26,667 nucleotides of DNA from an uncultured Collinsella sp. Lineage in GTDB: Bacteria > Actinomycetota > Coriobacteriia > Coriobacteriales > Coriobacteriaceae. Below are positions 6,395 to 15,063 of the stretch, one piece after another; position 1 is the stretch's first letter; every line of letters begins with the position of its first letter. The stretch spans positions 1 to 26,667 of the forward strand of contig URKM01000022.1 of the NCBI GenBank assembly GCA_900548365.1, read 5' to 3'. A program made the translations under genes and the position numbers. The notes beneath the pieces are model-generated. The model did not search any database, had not been told where the DNA came from, and saw only the letters and a program-made list of their open reading frames with translations.

Positions 6395-7939
6395 ATGTCT
6401 GACGATTTCTATCCCTTTGTGGACTCGGGCGACCCCGCCCCCAGCAACAACCATATAACGGGTGCGACGGAACCCCCGTTGCCCGGGAGCCAGCCCACCA
6501 CTTCCCCCTTCGATATCGACGGGGGACAGCTTTCCGCAGCGGCCCCTCACGGGGACGAGGGGTCGTCGCCAAGCGGCGTGGCCGTGAGCTACGCGACGCG
6601 CATCGCCATCTACGACGACATGCTCTCGACGCCACGAGTAATCGTCATCACGCCGAAAGACGTCCGCACCTATCTTGAGGAGATCACCAACACGGTGTAT
6701 CGCTGCATGAAGGAGCAGGGCGGCTCGATCTCCCTCATGGTTATCCGAGAGATCGTGGAGAACTTCATCCACGCCCATTTCATGGAACCTATCATCTCGA
6801 TTCTCGACGGTGGAGAAACGATACGCTTCGCCGACCAGGGACCGGGGATCGGGGACAAGGAACGGGCCTTCGAATTCGGCGTTACCTCGGCAGACCGAGA
6901 CAAGAAGCGCTATATACGAGGCACGGGCGCGGGCTTCCCCATGGTCCAGCAGTATCTCGAAAACGCCGGCGGAGCCGTGTCGATCGAAGACAACCTGGGG
7001 CAGGGCACCGTGGTCACGGTAAGCCTCGACCCTGCGCGCGTCGCAGAGATCGAGCGCACCGCAGCACGCGGCGCGGCGGTGCGAGGAGCCGCAGCGGAGC
7101 TGCAAGCCGCGGGAGCAGCCGGGCGCGGTCGGCAGGCATATGCACAGGAGCAACAGGGTCCCTATGGATACCCGCCGGCCGCACAACCCTACAACGCCGA
7201 CGCGAGCCGCAGCCCAATGGGGTCGGCGGCAGCGCATCAACCTTACGAAGCAGCGGGCTGGAACCCTTACGGATACCCGCAGCAATATCAGACGGGGGGA
7301 TGGCAGGGATTCCCACCGCAGGGATACGGAACACCCGCGTACCCTCAGCAGGGTCAGTGGCAGGGACAGCCCTACCCCGGAGCGGCGTGGGCGGGTGCGG
7401 CGTACATGCAGCAGCCGACGCCGTTTCCCGGCATGCCCCAACCCGGGGTCGCCCCGCAAGCCGGGACCGGGCTGGTACCGGCGCAGGCAAGCACGGCGCA
7501 GCCCTACGTCTCCGACCGCGGGGTGAACGCCATGCTCTACCTCGAGCAGAACGGGTCGTGCGGCCCGACCGACCTCGAAAGAGCCTTCGGCTCGTCGGTC
7601 CCCACGTGGTCACGCGAGCTCGACGCGCTCACGAGCTCGGGCCTGGTCATCAAACGCGGTCAGAAGCGCATGCTCACCGATATGGGAAAGCTTTGGCTCC
7701 AGACGACGCGTTCCCAACAGGCAGCCGCGAGCGCGTCGGAAGCCCATCCCGCACCCGGCTTCGACCAGCAGCATCAGCAGATGGCGAGCGCAGGGACCGC
7801 GGAGGCAGCATATGCCCCGGGGTATCCGGCGGCACCGGGCTACCAAGCGGACCGGGCGAACCAAGCTCCGGTCGTACAGCAGCACGGCATGCAGAACCAG
7901 CCCGCCCAACCGTGGAATCCCGGCCTCCAAGGGCTCTAG
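6395..7939 (+). CDS. GHKL ATPase with C-terminal winged-helix domain, unknown function
   Basis: This 514-residue protein has no named function. After a disordered N-terminus (1-65) comes a complete Bergerat-fold ATP-binding domain (about 80-212). The N box has E119 and N123 (IREIVENFIHAHF). G1 is FADQGPGIG with D147. G2 is RGTGAGFPMV (175-184) and G3 is GQGTVVTV (202-209). No phospho-acceptor histidine domain, transmembrane segment or transducer domain is present, so it is neither an ordinary sensor kinase nor a GyrB/MutL protein. A Tyr/Gln/Gly/Pro-rich linker (about 245-365) leads to a winged-helix-like domain (about 370-437: GVNAMLYLEQNGSCGPTDLERAF then SRELDALTSSGLVIKRGQKR). A disordered Gln/Ala/Pro tail follows. 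It lies 48 bases before dnaA and is probably co-transcribed. An anti-sigma/SpoIIAB-like kinase or an ATP-gated DNA-binding regulator are both possible. Confidence 0.9.
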   Translation: MSDDFYPFVDSGDPAPSNNHITGATEPPLPGSQPTTSPFDIDGGQLSAAAPHGDEGSSPSGVAVSYATRIAIYDDMLSTPRVIVITPKDVRTYLEEITNTVYRCMKEQGGSISLMVIREIVENFIHAHFMEPIISILDGGETIRFADQGPGIGDKERAFEFGVTSADRDKKRYIRGTGAGFPMVQQYLENAGGAVSIEDNLGQGTVVTVSLDPARVAEIERTAARGAAVRGAAAELQAAGAAGRGRQAYAQEQQGPYGYPPAAQPYNADASRSPMGSAAAHQPYEAAGWNPYGYPQQYQTGGWQGFPPQGYGTPAYPQQGQWQGQPYPGAAWAGAAYMQQPTPFPGMPQPGVAPQAGTGLVPAQASTAQPYVSDRGVNAMLYLEQNGSCGPTDLERAFGSSVPTWSRELDALTSSGLVIKRGQKRMLTDMGKLWLQTTRSQQAAASASEAHPAPGFDQQHQQMASAGTAEAAYAPGYPAAPGYQADRANQAPVVQQHGMQNQPAQPWNPGLQGL

Positions 7940-7986
7940 ATACACGAATGGCCGCACGGGCCTAGAACCATGACGGAGATGAGAAG

Positions 7987-9876
7987 GTGAACATGGAAAG
8001 CGAAGCGCAGATCTTACTTACAGACGTGGTGGCGTTCTGCCAGCGCGACGGTCAAGACGCTCGCCTCACCAACATGCTGGGCCAGTCGCGTCCGCTGGAC
8101 ATGACGGAAAGCGCGCTCATCGTCGAGGCGCCCACGCGCTTCGCGGTGGCGTTCCTGGAGCGGAACAAGGCGATCGTCGAGCACTATCTCGAGGAGATCG
8201 CGTTTATGCACCTCGACCTCGTGGTCCAGCCGCCAGCCACCGCATTCGCCCCCGACGCCGCGGGCGCGGCCGGCACTCCGCCCGCGCCGGTCGCGCAGAC
8301 AGCGGCCCCGGCCGCCGAGGGCAGGGGCATAGAAGCGGCACCCGCGGCCGGACCGATGGGCGCGCAACCGATGGCGGGCGGCGTCGCGATCCCTGCGGCC
8401 GCACCCGTCGCCGCAACCTCTGCATCCCCCGCAGCGACCCCCGTAGAAACTCACGTTCCAGTGAACGCCGTGGTACCCGCCCCTGCGCCGGCGGTCCCCG
8501 CCGCCTCTCCCGCTACGGCGCCGGCTCCGGCGGCCGCCCAGACCCTCCCGGGCGCAGCCACCGCCGCCGTGCCGCTCGCGCGAGAAAAGGACCCGGGTGC
8601 CGTCAACGTGACGAATACCATGTCGCGCGACGATTTCCTGAAGATGCTGCAGGCCCAGAAGGGCGGGGCGCCTACCACCGCCCCCGCGCCATCGGCCGGC
8701 ACCGCAAGCGCTCCGGGAGTCGCCGTCGCCCCGGCCGGGACCGAGGCGCACGCCGCGGAAGACAGCGCGCCCGTGGGTTCGAAGTTCACCTTCGCGAATT
8801 TCGTCTACGGCGACGAGAACAAGCACGCATACCACTCCGCCCAGCGCTTCGCGGCGTTCGTGGACGAGCCCGGTCAATACAACTCGCTCTTCATCTACGG
8901 CGGATCCGGCCTGGGCAAGACGCACCTGCTGCTCGCCATCAAGAACTACCTCGCCGAGACCAAGCCGCACATCCGCGTCAAATACGCGAACTCCCAAGCC
9001 TACATCGACGACTTCATCAACGAGATCGCCCGGCAGAAGACGGAGGGGCGCGCGATCCTGCGCGAGTACCATGAGGCAAACGTCCTGATCATCGACGATA
9101 TCCAGAACATCATCGGCAAGCAGGCGAGCATCGAATACTTCTTCTCCCTCATGGACGAGTTCATCCGGGAGAACAAGAAGATCGTCATCGCCTCAGACCG
9201 CGCCCCGAAGAACCTCGGCATGGACGAGCGGCTCACCAGCCGCTTCAACGCCGGCATGCTCTGCCTGGTATCGGAACCCGGCTTCGAGATGAAGTACACC
9301 ATTCTCAAACGCTACTACGAGGGAACGATCAAGCCGCAGGCGGACATGAGCCCGGCGAACGTCGATGCCTCGTTGCTCGACGCGTTCCGCGTCCAGGGCG
9401 GCGACCTCACCGACGAACAGCTCCGCTACATGGCGGAGATCTCCGGCAACAACATCCGCGAGCTCGAGAGCTTCTGCGAGCGCTGCGCGAGCCTCTCCTT
9501 CGAACGGGAGCAGCAGGGCCGCGAACTCGAGGCGGTCGACATCGAGAAGGTGGCGGACGAGTACTTCGATACGGTCCACAAGGTGATCCACATCGATGCG
9601 GTGCAGGCCGCGGTCGAGGAGTTCTACCAGGTGAGCCACGAGGATTTGATCGGCCCCAAGCGGTCGAAGGGCATCGCGTTCGCGCGCCACGTCGCCGTCT
9701 ACCTTGCAAATTCCCTCTGCGAGCTCAGCTCGTCCGCCATCGGAGCGCAGTTCGGCGGACGCGACCACTCCACCGTCCTCAACAGCCTGAAGGTGGTCGA
9801 GAGCAAGATGCAGGAAGACCGCCGCATCTGCGAAGACCTCCAGCAGCTCAAGAGCATGATCGCCCAGCGATCGTAA
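7987..9876 (+). CDS. dnaA: Chromosomal replication initiator DnaA
   Basis: DnaA is the AAA+ initiator that binds DnaA boxes and melts the origin. Its 629 residues are far more than the usual 440-510. Domain I (about 1-80) is followed by an Ala/Pro-rich linker of about 180 residues. Domain III has Walker A GGSGLGKTH (305-313), Walker B VLIIDDIQ (366-373), sensor ASDRAPKN and the arginine segment RLTSRF (415-420). Domain IV ends with the DnaA signature GGRDHSTVLNS (590-600). An amphipathic island, MSRDDFLKMLQAQKGG (212-227), interrupts the low-complexity linker. The start may be GTG at 7987 or ATG at 7993. Both have purine-rich sequence upstream. Confidence 0.97.
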   Translation: MNMESEAQILLTDVVAFCQRDGQDARLTNMLGQSRPLDMTESALIVEAPTRFAVAFLERNKAIVEHYLEEIAFMHLDLVVQPPATAFAPDAAGAAGTPPAPVAQTAAPAAEGRGIEAAPAAGPMGAQPMAGGVAIPAAAPVAATSASPAATPVETHVPVNAVVPAPAPAVPAASPATAPAPAAAQTLPGAATAAVPLAREKDPGAVNVTNTMSRDDFLKMLQAQKGGAPTTAPAPSAGTASAPGVAVAPAGTEAHAAEDSAPVGSKFTFANFVYGDENKHAYHSAQRFAAFVDEPGQYNSLFIYGGSGLGKTHLLLAIKNYLAETKPHIRVKYANSQAYIDDFINEIARQKTEGRAILREYHEANVLIIDDIQNIIGKQASIEYFFSLMDEFIRENKKIVIASDRAPKNLGMDERLTSRFNAGMLCLVSEPGFEMKYTILKRYYEGTIKPQADMSPANVDASLLDAFRVQGGDLTDEQLRYMAEISGNNIRELESFCERCASLSFEREQQGRELEAVDIEKVADEYFDTVHKVIHIDAVQAAVEEFYQVSHEDLIGPKRSKGIAFARHVAVYLANSLCELSSSAIGAQFGGRDHSTVLNSLKVVESKMQEDRRICEDLQQLKSMIAQRS

Positions 9877-10157
9877 CGGCTGCGGGCAAGTAAGCGCATA
9901 CGGCGGAAAGCAACCCGATCAAGGACATGAAAGGTGGGCAAAAGGTTGTTGAAAGTTACTGGAAATCATGTTGGCGAGGCGCCTCGACCTGTGGGGAGCT
10001 CGTACCATGAGGGCTTCCTGTTGATAACCACCGAGGTTTTCCACAGGGGCTAGCAGATAATATCCACAATGCTGAGCTGCGGAAACGAGATTTTTCCACA
10101 GCGTCCACCGTCTTATTACTATTATTAGATTTATATCTATATAGAGAGGAATAAAAG
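9877..10157. other. oriC: Predicted oriC between dnaA and dnaN
   Basis: The gap holds DnaA-box-like words: minus-strand TTATCAACA (10019-10027), TTTTCCACA (10037-10045), ATATCCACA (10060-10068) and TTTTCCACA (10092-10100). After the last box come a GC-rich spacer (10101-10112) and five trinucleotides TTA-TTA-CTA-TTA-TTA (10113-10127). Their complement reads 3'-AAT-AAT-GAT-AAT-AAT-5', the DnaA-trio pattern. An AT-rich run (10128-10156) leads into dnaN. This box-spacer-trio-AT order is the unwinding module known from Bacillus subtilis. A 12-base palindrome CGAGGCGCCTCG lies at 9975-9986, and another GTTGAAAG word ends at 9955. Confidence 0.85.
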
Positions 10158-11261
10158 ATGAGGTTCACCGTTAGCCAGTCGGCTCTCTCCGAGGCACTCG
10201 CAACCGTCATGAAGGGCGTAGCGGGATCTTCGACGCTCCCCATTCTCTCGGGTGTGCTCGTTCGAGCTTTCGACGGCGTTCTCGAGTTCCAAACCTCCAA
10301 CTATACGATCGCCATTCGCCACCGTATCGCCGCGCGCGTGGAGCAGGAGGGGTCGATGGTGGTCCCCTGCAAGATGCTGTCCAATATCACGAAGACGCTG
10401 CCGGACGCGCCGGTCTCGTTCGAGATGGAAGAGCGCCAGGTGAGCATCAAGTGCGAGAAGAGCTCCTTCCGCCTGAACACGCTCGACGTGGGCGACTTCC
10501 CCGAGTTCCCCACCTATGCGCTCGAGTGCACGGTCGAGCTCCCGGCGAACATCCTTTCCGATATGGTGTCGCGCGTATGGCGCGTCACCTCTACCGATAA
10601 GAACCGCCCCGTCCTCAACGGCGTCTACATGACCGTCGAGAACAACACCGTCCGTCTCGTGGCGACCGACTCCTACCGCCTCGCGGTGTGCGACACCCAG
10701 GTCGAGACCTCTTCCCTCGAGGGCGCTTTCGAGCTGAACGTCCCGGCGGACGCGTTCAACGACGCGCTCTCGATCACGGGCGGCCAGGGGACCATCATGA
10801 TCGGCTCGACCGATACGCAGGTCGTCTTCGAAGCCGGCAACACCACGTACGTGTCCCGCCGCATCGAGGGCGTCTACCCCAACTACAAGGCCCTCCTGCC
10901 CCAGACGTGCGCGACGACCGTGAGGATCGACGTCGCGTCGTTCAACGCGGCGCTGAAGCGCGTGGCGGTCATCGCCCAGAACAACTCGGCGGTCAAGTTC
11001 GAGATCGATGCCGACTGCGGGACGCTCGCCCTCTCCGCCATCTCCAGCGACCAGGACGTTGCACGTGAAACGGTCGACGTGGACATCGAGGGGGAATCGG
11101 GCGTCATCGCGTTCAACTACCATTACATCTTCGGCTGCCTGAACGCGCTCGCCCGCGAGAAGGAGATCACGCTCGAGCTGCAGTCGTACAACCAGGCCGG
11201 CGTCTTCAAGAGCTACGACAAGATCAACTACCTCTACCTGGTCATGCCCGTGCGTATCTAA
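10158..11261 (+). CDS. dnaN: DNA polymerase III beta sliding clamp
   Basis: DnaN is the ring clamp that tethers polymerase III to DNA. The 367 residues cover the three repeated clamp domains. The N-terminal MRFTVSQSALSEALATVMKGVA and the C-terminal YLVMPVRI are family-typical, the latter forming part of the partner-binding pocket. The sequence contains LPILSGVL and, in the middle, DKNRPVLNGVYM with VATDSYRLA. A GAGAGGA ribosome binding site lies about seven bases before the ATG, directly downstream of the AT-rich end of oriC. The stop overlaps the recF start by one base. Confidence 0.97.
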   Translation: MRFTVSQSALSEALATVMKGVAGSSTLPILSGVLVRAFDGVLEFQTSNYTIAIRHRIAARVEQEGSMVVPCKMLSNITKTLPDAPVSFEMEERQVSIKCEKSSFRLNTLDVGDFPEFPTYALECTVELPANILSDMVSRVWRVTSTDKNRPVLNGVYMTVENNTVRLVATDSYRLAVCDTQVETSSLEGAFELNVPADAFNDALSITGGQGTIMIGSTDTQVVFEAGNTTYVSRRIEGVYPNYKALLPQTCATTVRIDVASFNAALKRVAVIAQNNSAVKFEIDADCGTLALSAISSDQDVARETVDVDIEGESGVIAFNYHYIFGCLNALAREKEITLELQSYNQAGVFKSYDKINYLYLVMPVRI

Positions 11262-12367
11262 TGGGTATCTACGCGCGCGAACTTCGGGTACAGCATTATC
11301 GCAGCTTCGAGGAGCACGCCCTCGACCTGGCGGAGGGGATCACCATCCTGGTGGGCCACAACGCCGCTGGTAAAACCAACCTGGTCGAGGCGCTCCAGCT
11401 GCTCACGTCGGGGCAGTCGTTCCGTCGTCCGTCGCCACGCGAGCTTTTGCGCGACGGCGCCGAGCGCGGGTCCGCGCTCCTGGAGCTCGAGGGCGACGGC
11501 CGCCGCGTCACGAACGAATGCGAGCTCACCGAGACGCGTCGGGCCTTCAAGCGCAACGGGAAGAAGACGAACGCCGCGGGCGTCAGGGGCGTTCTGCCCA
11601 GCGTGCTCTTCTGCCCCGACGATCTCGATATGGTGAAGCGCTCGGCGAGCGTCCGCCGCCGCGCCCTCGATGATTTCGGCGTGCAGCTCAACGCGCAGTA
11701 CGCGCGGCTGGTGTCGACGTACGAGCGGGTGGTGGAGCAGCGCAACACCTTGCTGAAGGACCGCACCGCCGACCCCGCCCTCGCCGCCGCCTGGGATGAG
11801 TCGCTCGTCGCGACCGGCGCCGCGCTCATGCAGCATCGCGCCGCTCTGCTCGACCGCGTCGCCGCCCATGCCGCGCGCGCCTATGCGGATATAGCGCCCC
11901 ACGAGCGGCTCGACATCGCTTACGAGCCCTCGTTCGGCGCTCCCGGTGGCGCCGCTTCCGTCGACCTGGCCGATCGCGCGATGATCGAGCAGTCGTTTCG
12001 CGCCCGCCTGCGCGAGCTCGGGCAGGATGAGGCCCGCCGCGGCCTCACGCTCGCCGGCCCCCATCGCGACGAGATCGCGTTCTCCATCGACGGGAGGAGC
12101 GCGCGCCTGTACGCATCCCAGGGGCAGCAGCGGTCGATCGTGCTGGCGTGGAAGGTCGCGGAGGTGGCCGTTACGAGGGACATCCTCGGCTACGCCCCGC
12201 TGCTCCTGCTCGACGATGTGATGAGCGAGCTCGACGAGAGCCGCCGCGCCGCCATCCTGTCATTTATCGAAGGCGAGGTCCAGACGGTTATCACCACGAC
12301 GAACCTCGGCTATTTCACCCATGAGATCCTGGAGAGGACGAAGGTGGTCGGCGTTGGCCAGGCGTGA
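11261..12367 (+). CDS. recF: DNA replication and repair protein RecF
   Basis: RecF is an SMC-like ATPase that helps load RecA at single-strand gaps with RecO and RecR. The protein has 368 residues. Walker A is GHNAAGKT (32-39). The ABC-type signature is YASQGQQRS (from 284), and Walker B is LLLLDDVMSELDE with D318-D319. The start ATG shares its A with the dnaN stop, so translation is probably coupled. The end overlaps the following DUF721 gene. Confidence 0.96.
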   Translation: MGIYARELRVQHYRSFEEHALDLAEGITILVGHNAAGKTNLVEALQLLTSGQSFRRPSPRELLRDGAERGSALLELEGDGRRVTNECELTETRRAFKRNGKKTNAAGVRGVLPSVLFCPDDLDMVKRSASVRRRALDDFGVQLNAQYARLVSTYERVVEQRNTLLKDRTADPALAAAWDESLVATGAALMQHRAALLDRVAAHAARAYADIAPHERLDIAYEPSFGAPGGAASVDLADRAMIEQSFRARLRELGQDEARRGLTLAGPHRDEIAFSIDGRSARLYASQGQQRSIVLAWKVAEVAVTRDILGYAPLLLLDDVMSELDESRRAAILSFIEGEVQTVITTTNLGYFTHEILERTKVVGVGQA

Positions 12368-12917
12368 TGAGAGAATCCGCGAGACGCGCAGCCTCGAGGG
12401 CTTCCTCGGCGCGGAGCGCGCGCGGCTGTTCGATGATGCGAGCCCCGAGCGGCGCGAGCAGCTGCGCGCGGCGGAGCGCACGCGCGAGGTGTACCGCGCG
12501 TGGAACGCGGTGTGCGCGGGCACGCGCGAGGGCAAGCACGCCACCGGCTTGCATTTCGCCGCGGAGAGAAACGAGCTGATCGTGTACATGGACGCGCCCT
12601 CGTGGACGCAGGAGATGACGATGCTGCGCGAGATCATCCGCGCCCGCATGGCCGCGAAGGGTGTAGACATCGACGCCCTGGTGTTCAAGACCTCCCGCGA
12701 GGGCTATCGCTCCGCCGCCGAGGGGTCCGGTTCCGCCGCGAAGCACCGCGCGCCCGCGGTCGCCCCGCGTCCCGCGCCGCGACGGGAGGAGCTCAGCGCC
12801 GCCGAATCCGATCGGCTCGACCGCGAGGTGGCGCCCATCGAGAACGAAGCCTTGCGCAAAGCGCTCAAATCGGCGATGAAGGCAAGTCTCGAGTGGAAAG
12901 AGACCACAACCGAATAA
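12354..12917 (+). CDS. DciA-like (DUF721) protein
   Basis: This gene follows recF, where actinobacteria commonly carry a DUF721 gene. DciA proteins of this family load the replicative helicase in bacteria lacking DnaC/DnaI-type loaders. The central part (VYRAWNAVCAGTREGKHATGLHFAAERNELIVYMDAPSWTQEMTMLREIIRARM, split here only by reading) fits the W-x-V and late hydrophobic KH-like pattern of the family. The C-terminal half is Ala/Arg-rich. The frame is open from ATG 12321, but that start lies deep in recF. TTG at 12354, preceded by GAAGGTGG, gives 187 residues and a 14-base overlap with recF. The start is uncertain. Confidence 0.8.
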   Translation: MARRDERIRETRSLEGFLGAERARLFDDASPERREQLRAAERTREVYRAWNAVCAGTREGKHATGLHFAAERNELIVYMDAPSWTQEMTMLREIIRARMAAKGVDIDALVFKTSREGYRSAAEGSGSAAKHRAPAVAPRPAPRREELSAAESDRLDREVAPIENEALRKALKSAMKASLEWKETTTE

Positions 12918-12966
12918 AGGGCACCTATTTTCGCCTCTCAATGCGTTTTACGGGTATTTGTGTGTT

Positions 12967-12996
12967 TTGGTGACACGTGAAACAAGCGTGTATCAT
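12967..12996 (+). promoter_or_regulatory. Candidate gyrB promoter overlapping a parS-like site
   Basis: TATCAT (12991-12996) matches the -10 consensus at five of six bases. Eighteen bases upstream is the weaker -35 TTGGTG (12967-12972). The spacer contains GGTGACACGTGAAACA (12969-12984), 13 of 16 matches to parS. Confidence 0.4.
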
Positions 12997-13041
12997 GTTA
13001 ACAATGGAGTAAAACGTCTTTCATTTGTGAAAGGGGTCCGT

Positions 13042-15063
13042 GTGGCGAAAGAGAATGATTACGGCGGCGGTGAAATCAAGGTCCTCGAGGGCCTCGAGGC
13101 CGTGCGCGTACGCCCCGGTATGTACATCGGCTCTACGAGCTCGACCGGCCTGCACCACCTCGTATGGGAGATCGTCGACAACGCGGTCGACGAGGCTATG
13201 GCCGGCTACTGCTCGCAGATCGAGGTGACCGTGCATGCGGATAACTCGATCACGGTCGTCGACAACGGCCGCGGCATCCCGGTCGACGAGCATCCCGTGA
13301 AGAAGATCCCCACGCTCGAGGTCGTCATGACGATCCTCCACGCGGGCGGAAAATTCGATAACTCGGCCTATAAGGTATCCGGCGGCCTGCACGGCGTCGG
13401 CGTGTCCGTCGTGAACGCCCTGTCCAAGAAGATGACGGTCCAGGTCGCGCGCGACGGCAAGGTCTACGAGATGCAGTTCAGCCGTGGCGTGACCACGCAG
13501 AAGATGAAGGAGGTCGGCACCTCGGAGACGACCGGCACCACCGTCACCTTCTGGCCCGACGAGGAGATCTTCGAGACCACCGTCTACGATTACGACATCC
13601 TCCACGACCGCCTGCAGCAGACGGCGTTCCTCAACAAGAACCTCAAGATCACCCTCACCGACGAGCGCGAGATCGAGCCCTCTGTCGAGGAGTTCTGCTA
13701 TGCCGGCGGCATCATCGACTTCGTCAAGTTCCTGAACGAGGGCAAGACCGTGCCCGAGGAATTGAAAGAGCCCATCTACCTATCCGGCGCCTCCGAGCCC
13801 GATGCGCCGGTCGAGCGCACCGGCGAGGTGGAAGTCTCCATCCAATGGAACGCCTCGTACTCCGAGACCGTCATGAGCTTTGCGAACGACATCCGCACCA
13901 TCGAGGGCGGCATGCACATGGAGGGCTTCCGCACGGCGCTCACCAGCGTGATCAACGATTACGCGCGCAAGAACGGCATCCTGAAGGAGAAGGAGGGCAA
14001 CCTCACGGGCGACGACGTGCGCGAGGGCCTCACCGCCGTCGTGTCCGTCAAGCTCGCCGATCCGCAGTTCGAGGGGCAGACCAAGGCGAAGCTCGGCAGT
14101 TCCTTCATGCGCACGCTCGTGCGCAAAATCGTCTCCGAGGGGCTGGCCGATTACCTCGAGGAGCATCCCAAGCAGGCCCGCGAGATCATCAAGAAGGCCC
14201 AGCAGGCCAGCAAGGCCCGTAACGCCGCCCGCAAGGCGCGCGAGGCGACGCGCCGCAAGAGCCTGCTCGAGACGGCTTCCCTTCCCGGCAAGCTGGCGGA
14301 CTGCTCGGAGCGCAACCCCGAGCTGACCGAGCTCTTCATCGTCGAGGGCGACTCGGCAGGCGGCTCCGCGAAAGACGGCCGCCGCCGAGACATCCAGGCC
14401 ATCCTGCCCCTGCGCGGCAAGATCTTGAACGTCGAGCGCGTGGGCGACCACCGCGCCTTTTCCAGCGATACCATCCAGTCGCTCATCACCGCCATCGGCT
14501 GCGGCGTGACCAACGGCACCGGCGACGGCGGCGATTTCGACATCACCAAGGCTCGCTACCACAAGATCATCATCATGACCGATGCAGACGTCGACGGCGC
14601 CCACATCCGTATCCTGCTGCTCACGTTCTTCTACAAGTACATGCGCCCGCTCATCGACGCCGGCTACGTGTACGTGGCGTGCCCGCCCATCTTCGGCGTG
14701 AAGGTGCGCAACAAGATTCACTACGTGTATCCCAACGGGCGCCAGCCGGAAGAGGAGATCCTCCGCGACACTATCGTGAGCCTGGGGCTCAACCCCGATG
14801 ACGGCGACGAGGAGCCGTCCGGCAAGGTGACCAAGAAGCGCCGCGGCTACACCGTTCAGCGCTACAAGGGTCTGGGCGAGATGGATCCCAAGCAGCTGGC
14901 GAGCACGACCATGGATCCCAAGACCCGCATCCTGCAGCGCGTCACCATCGAGGACGCCGTCGTCGCCGACCGCGCGGTCCGCGAGCTGATGGGCAGCGAG
15001 GTCGAGTATCGCCGCGCGTATATCGAGAAGCACGCGCACGACGCTCGCTTCCTGGACGCCTAG
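13042..15063 (+). CDS. gyrB: DNA gyrase subunit B
   Basis: GyrB is the ATPase subunit of the type II topoisomerase that introduces negative supercoils. The GHKL ATPase domain is evident in VDNAVDEA, VDNGRGIPV and GGLHGVGVSVVNALS. The Toprim motifs EGDSAGGSA (E435) and DADVDGAH (D514, D516, D518) bind the catalytic magnesium. RYKGLGEMDP is near the C-terminus. The frame is open from 12958, but GTG at 13042 has an ideal AAAGGGG six bases upstream, gives 673 residues and starts just before the conserved YGGGEIKVLEGLEAVR. The longer N-terminus would read through the putative promoter. Confidence 0.97.
   Translation: MAKENDYGGGEIKVLEGLEAVRVRPGMYIGSTSSTGLHHLVWEIVDNAVDEAMAGYCSQIEVTVHADNSITVVDNGRGIPVDEHPVKKIPTLEVVMTILHAGGKFDNSAYKVSGGLHGVGVSVVNALSKKMTVQVARDGKVYEMQFSRGVTTQKMKEVGTSETTGTTVTFWPDEEIFETTVYDYDILHDRLQQTAFLNKNLKITLTDEREIEPSVEEFCYAGGIIDFVKFLNEGKTVPEELKEPIYLSGASEPDAPVERTGEVEVSIQWNASYSETVMSFANDIRTIEGGMHMEGFRTALTSVINDYARKNGILKEKEGNLTGDDVREGLTAVVSVKLADPQFEGQTKAKLGSSFMRTLVRKIVSEGLADYLEEHPKQAREIIKKAQQASKARNAARKAREATRRKSLLETASLPGKLADCSERNPELTELFIVEGDSAGGSAKDGRRRDIQAILPLRGKILNVERVGDHRAFSSDTIQSLITAIGCGVTNGTGDGGDFDITKARYHKIIIMTDADVDGAHIRILLLTFFYKYMRPLIDAGYVYVACPPIFGVKVRNKIHYVYPNGRQPEEEILRDTIVSLGLNPDDGDEEPSGKVTKKRRGYTVQRYKGLGEMDPKQLASTTMDPKTRILQRVTIEDAVVADRAVRELMGSEVEYRRAYIEKHAHDARFLDA

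Noticed and set aside
12958..13041. N-terminal extension of GyrB from 12958
   Set aside because: GTG 13042 has an ideal ribosome binding site and the extension would overlap the putative promoter and parS-like word.
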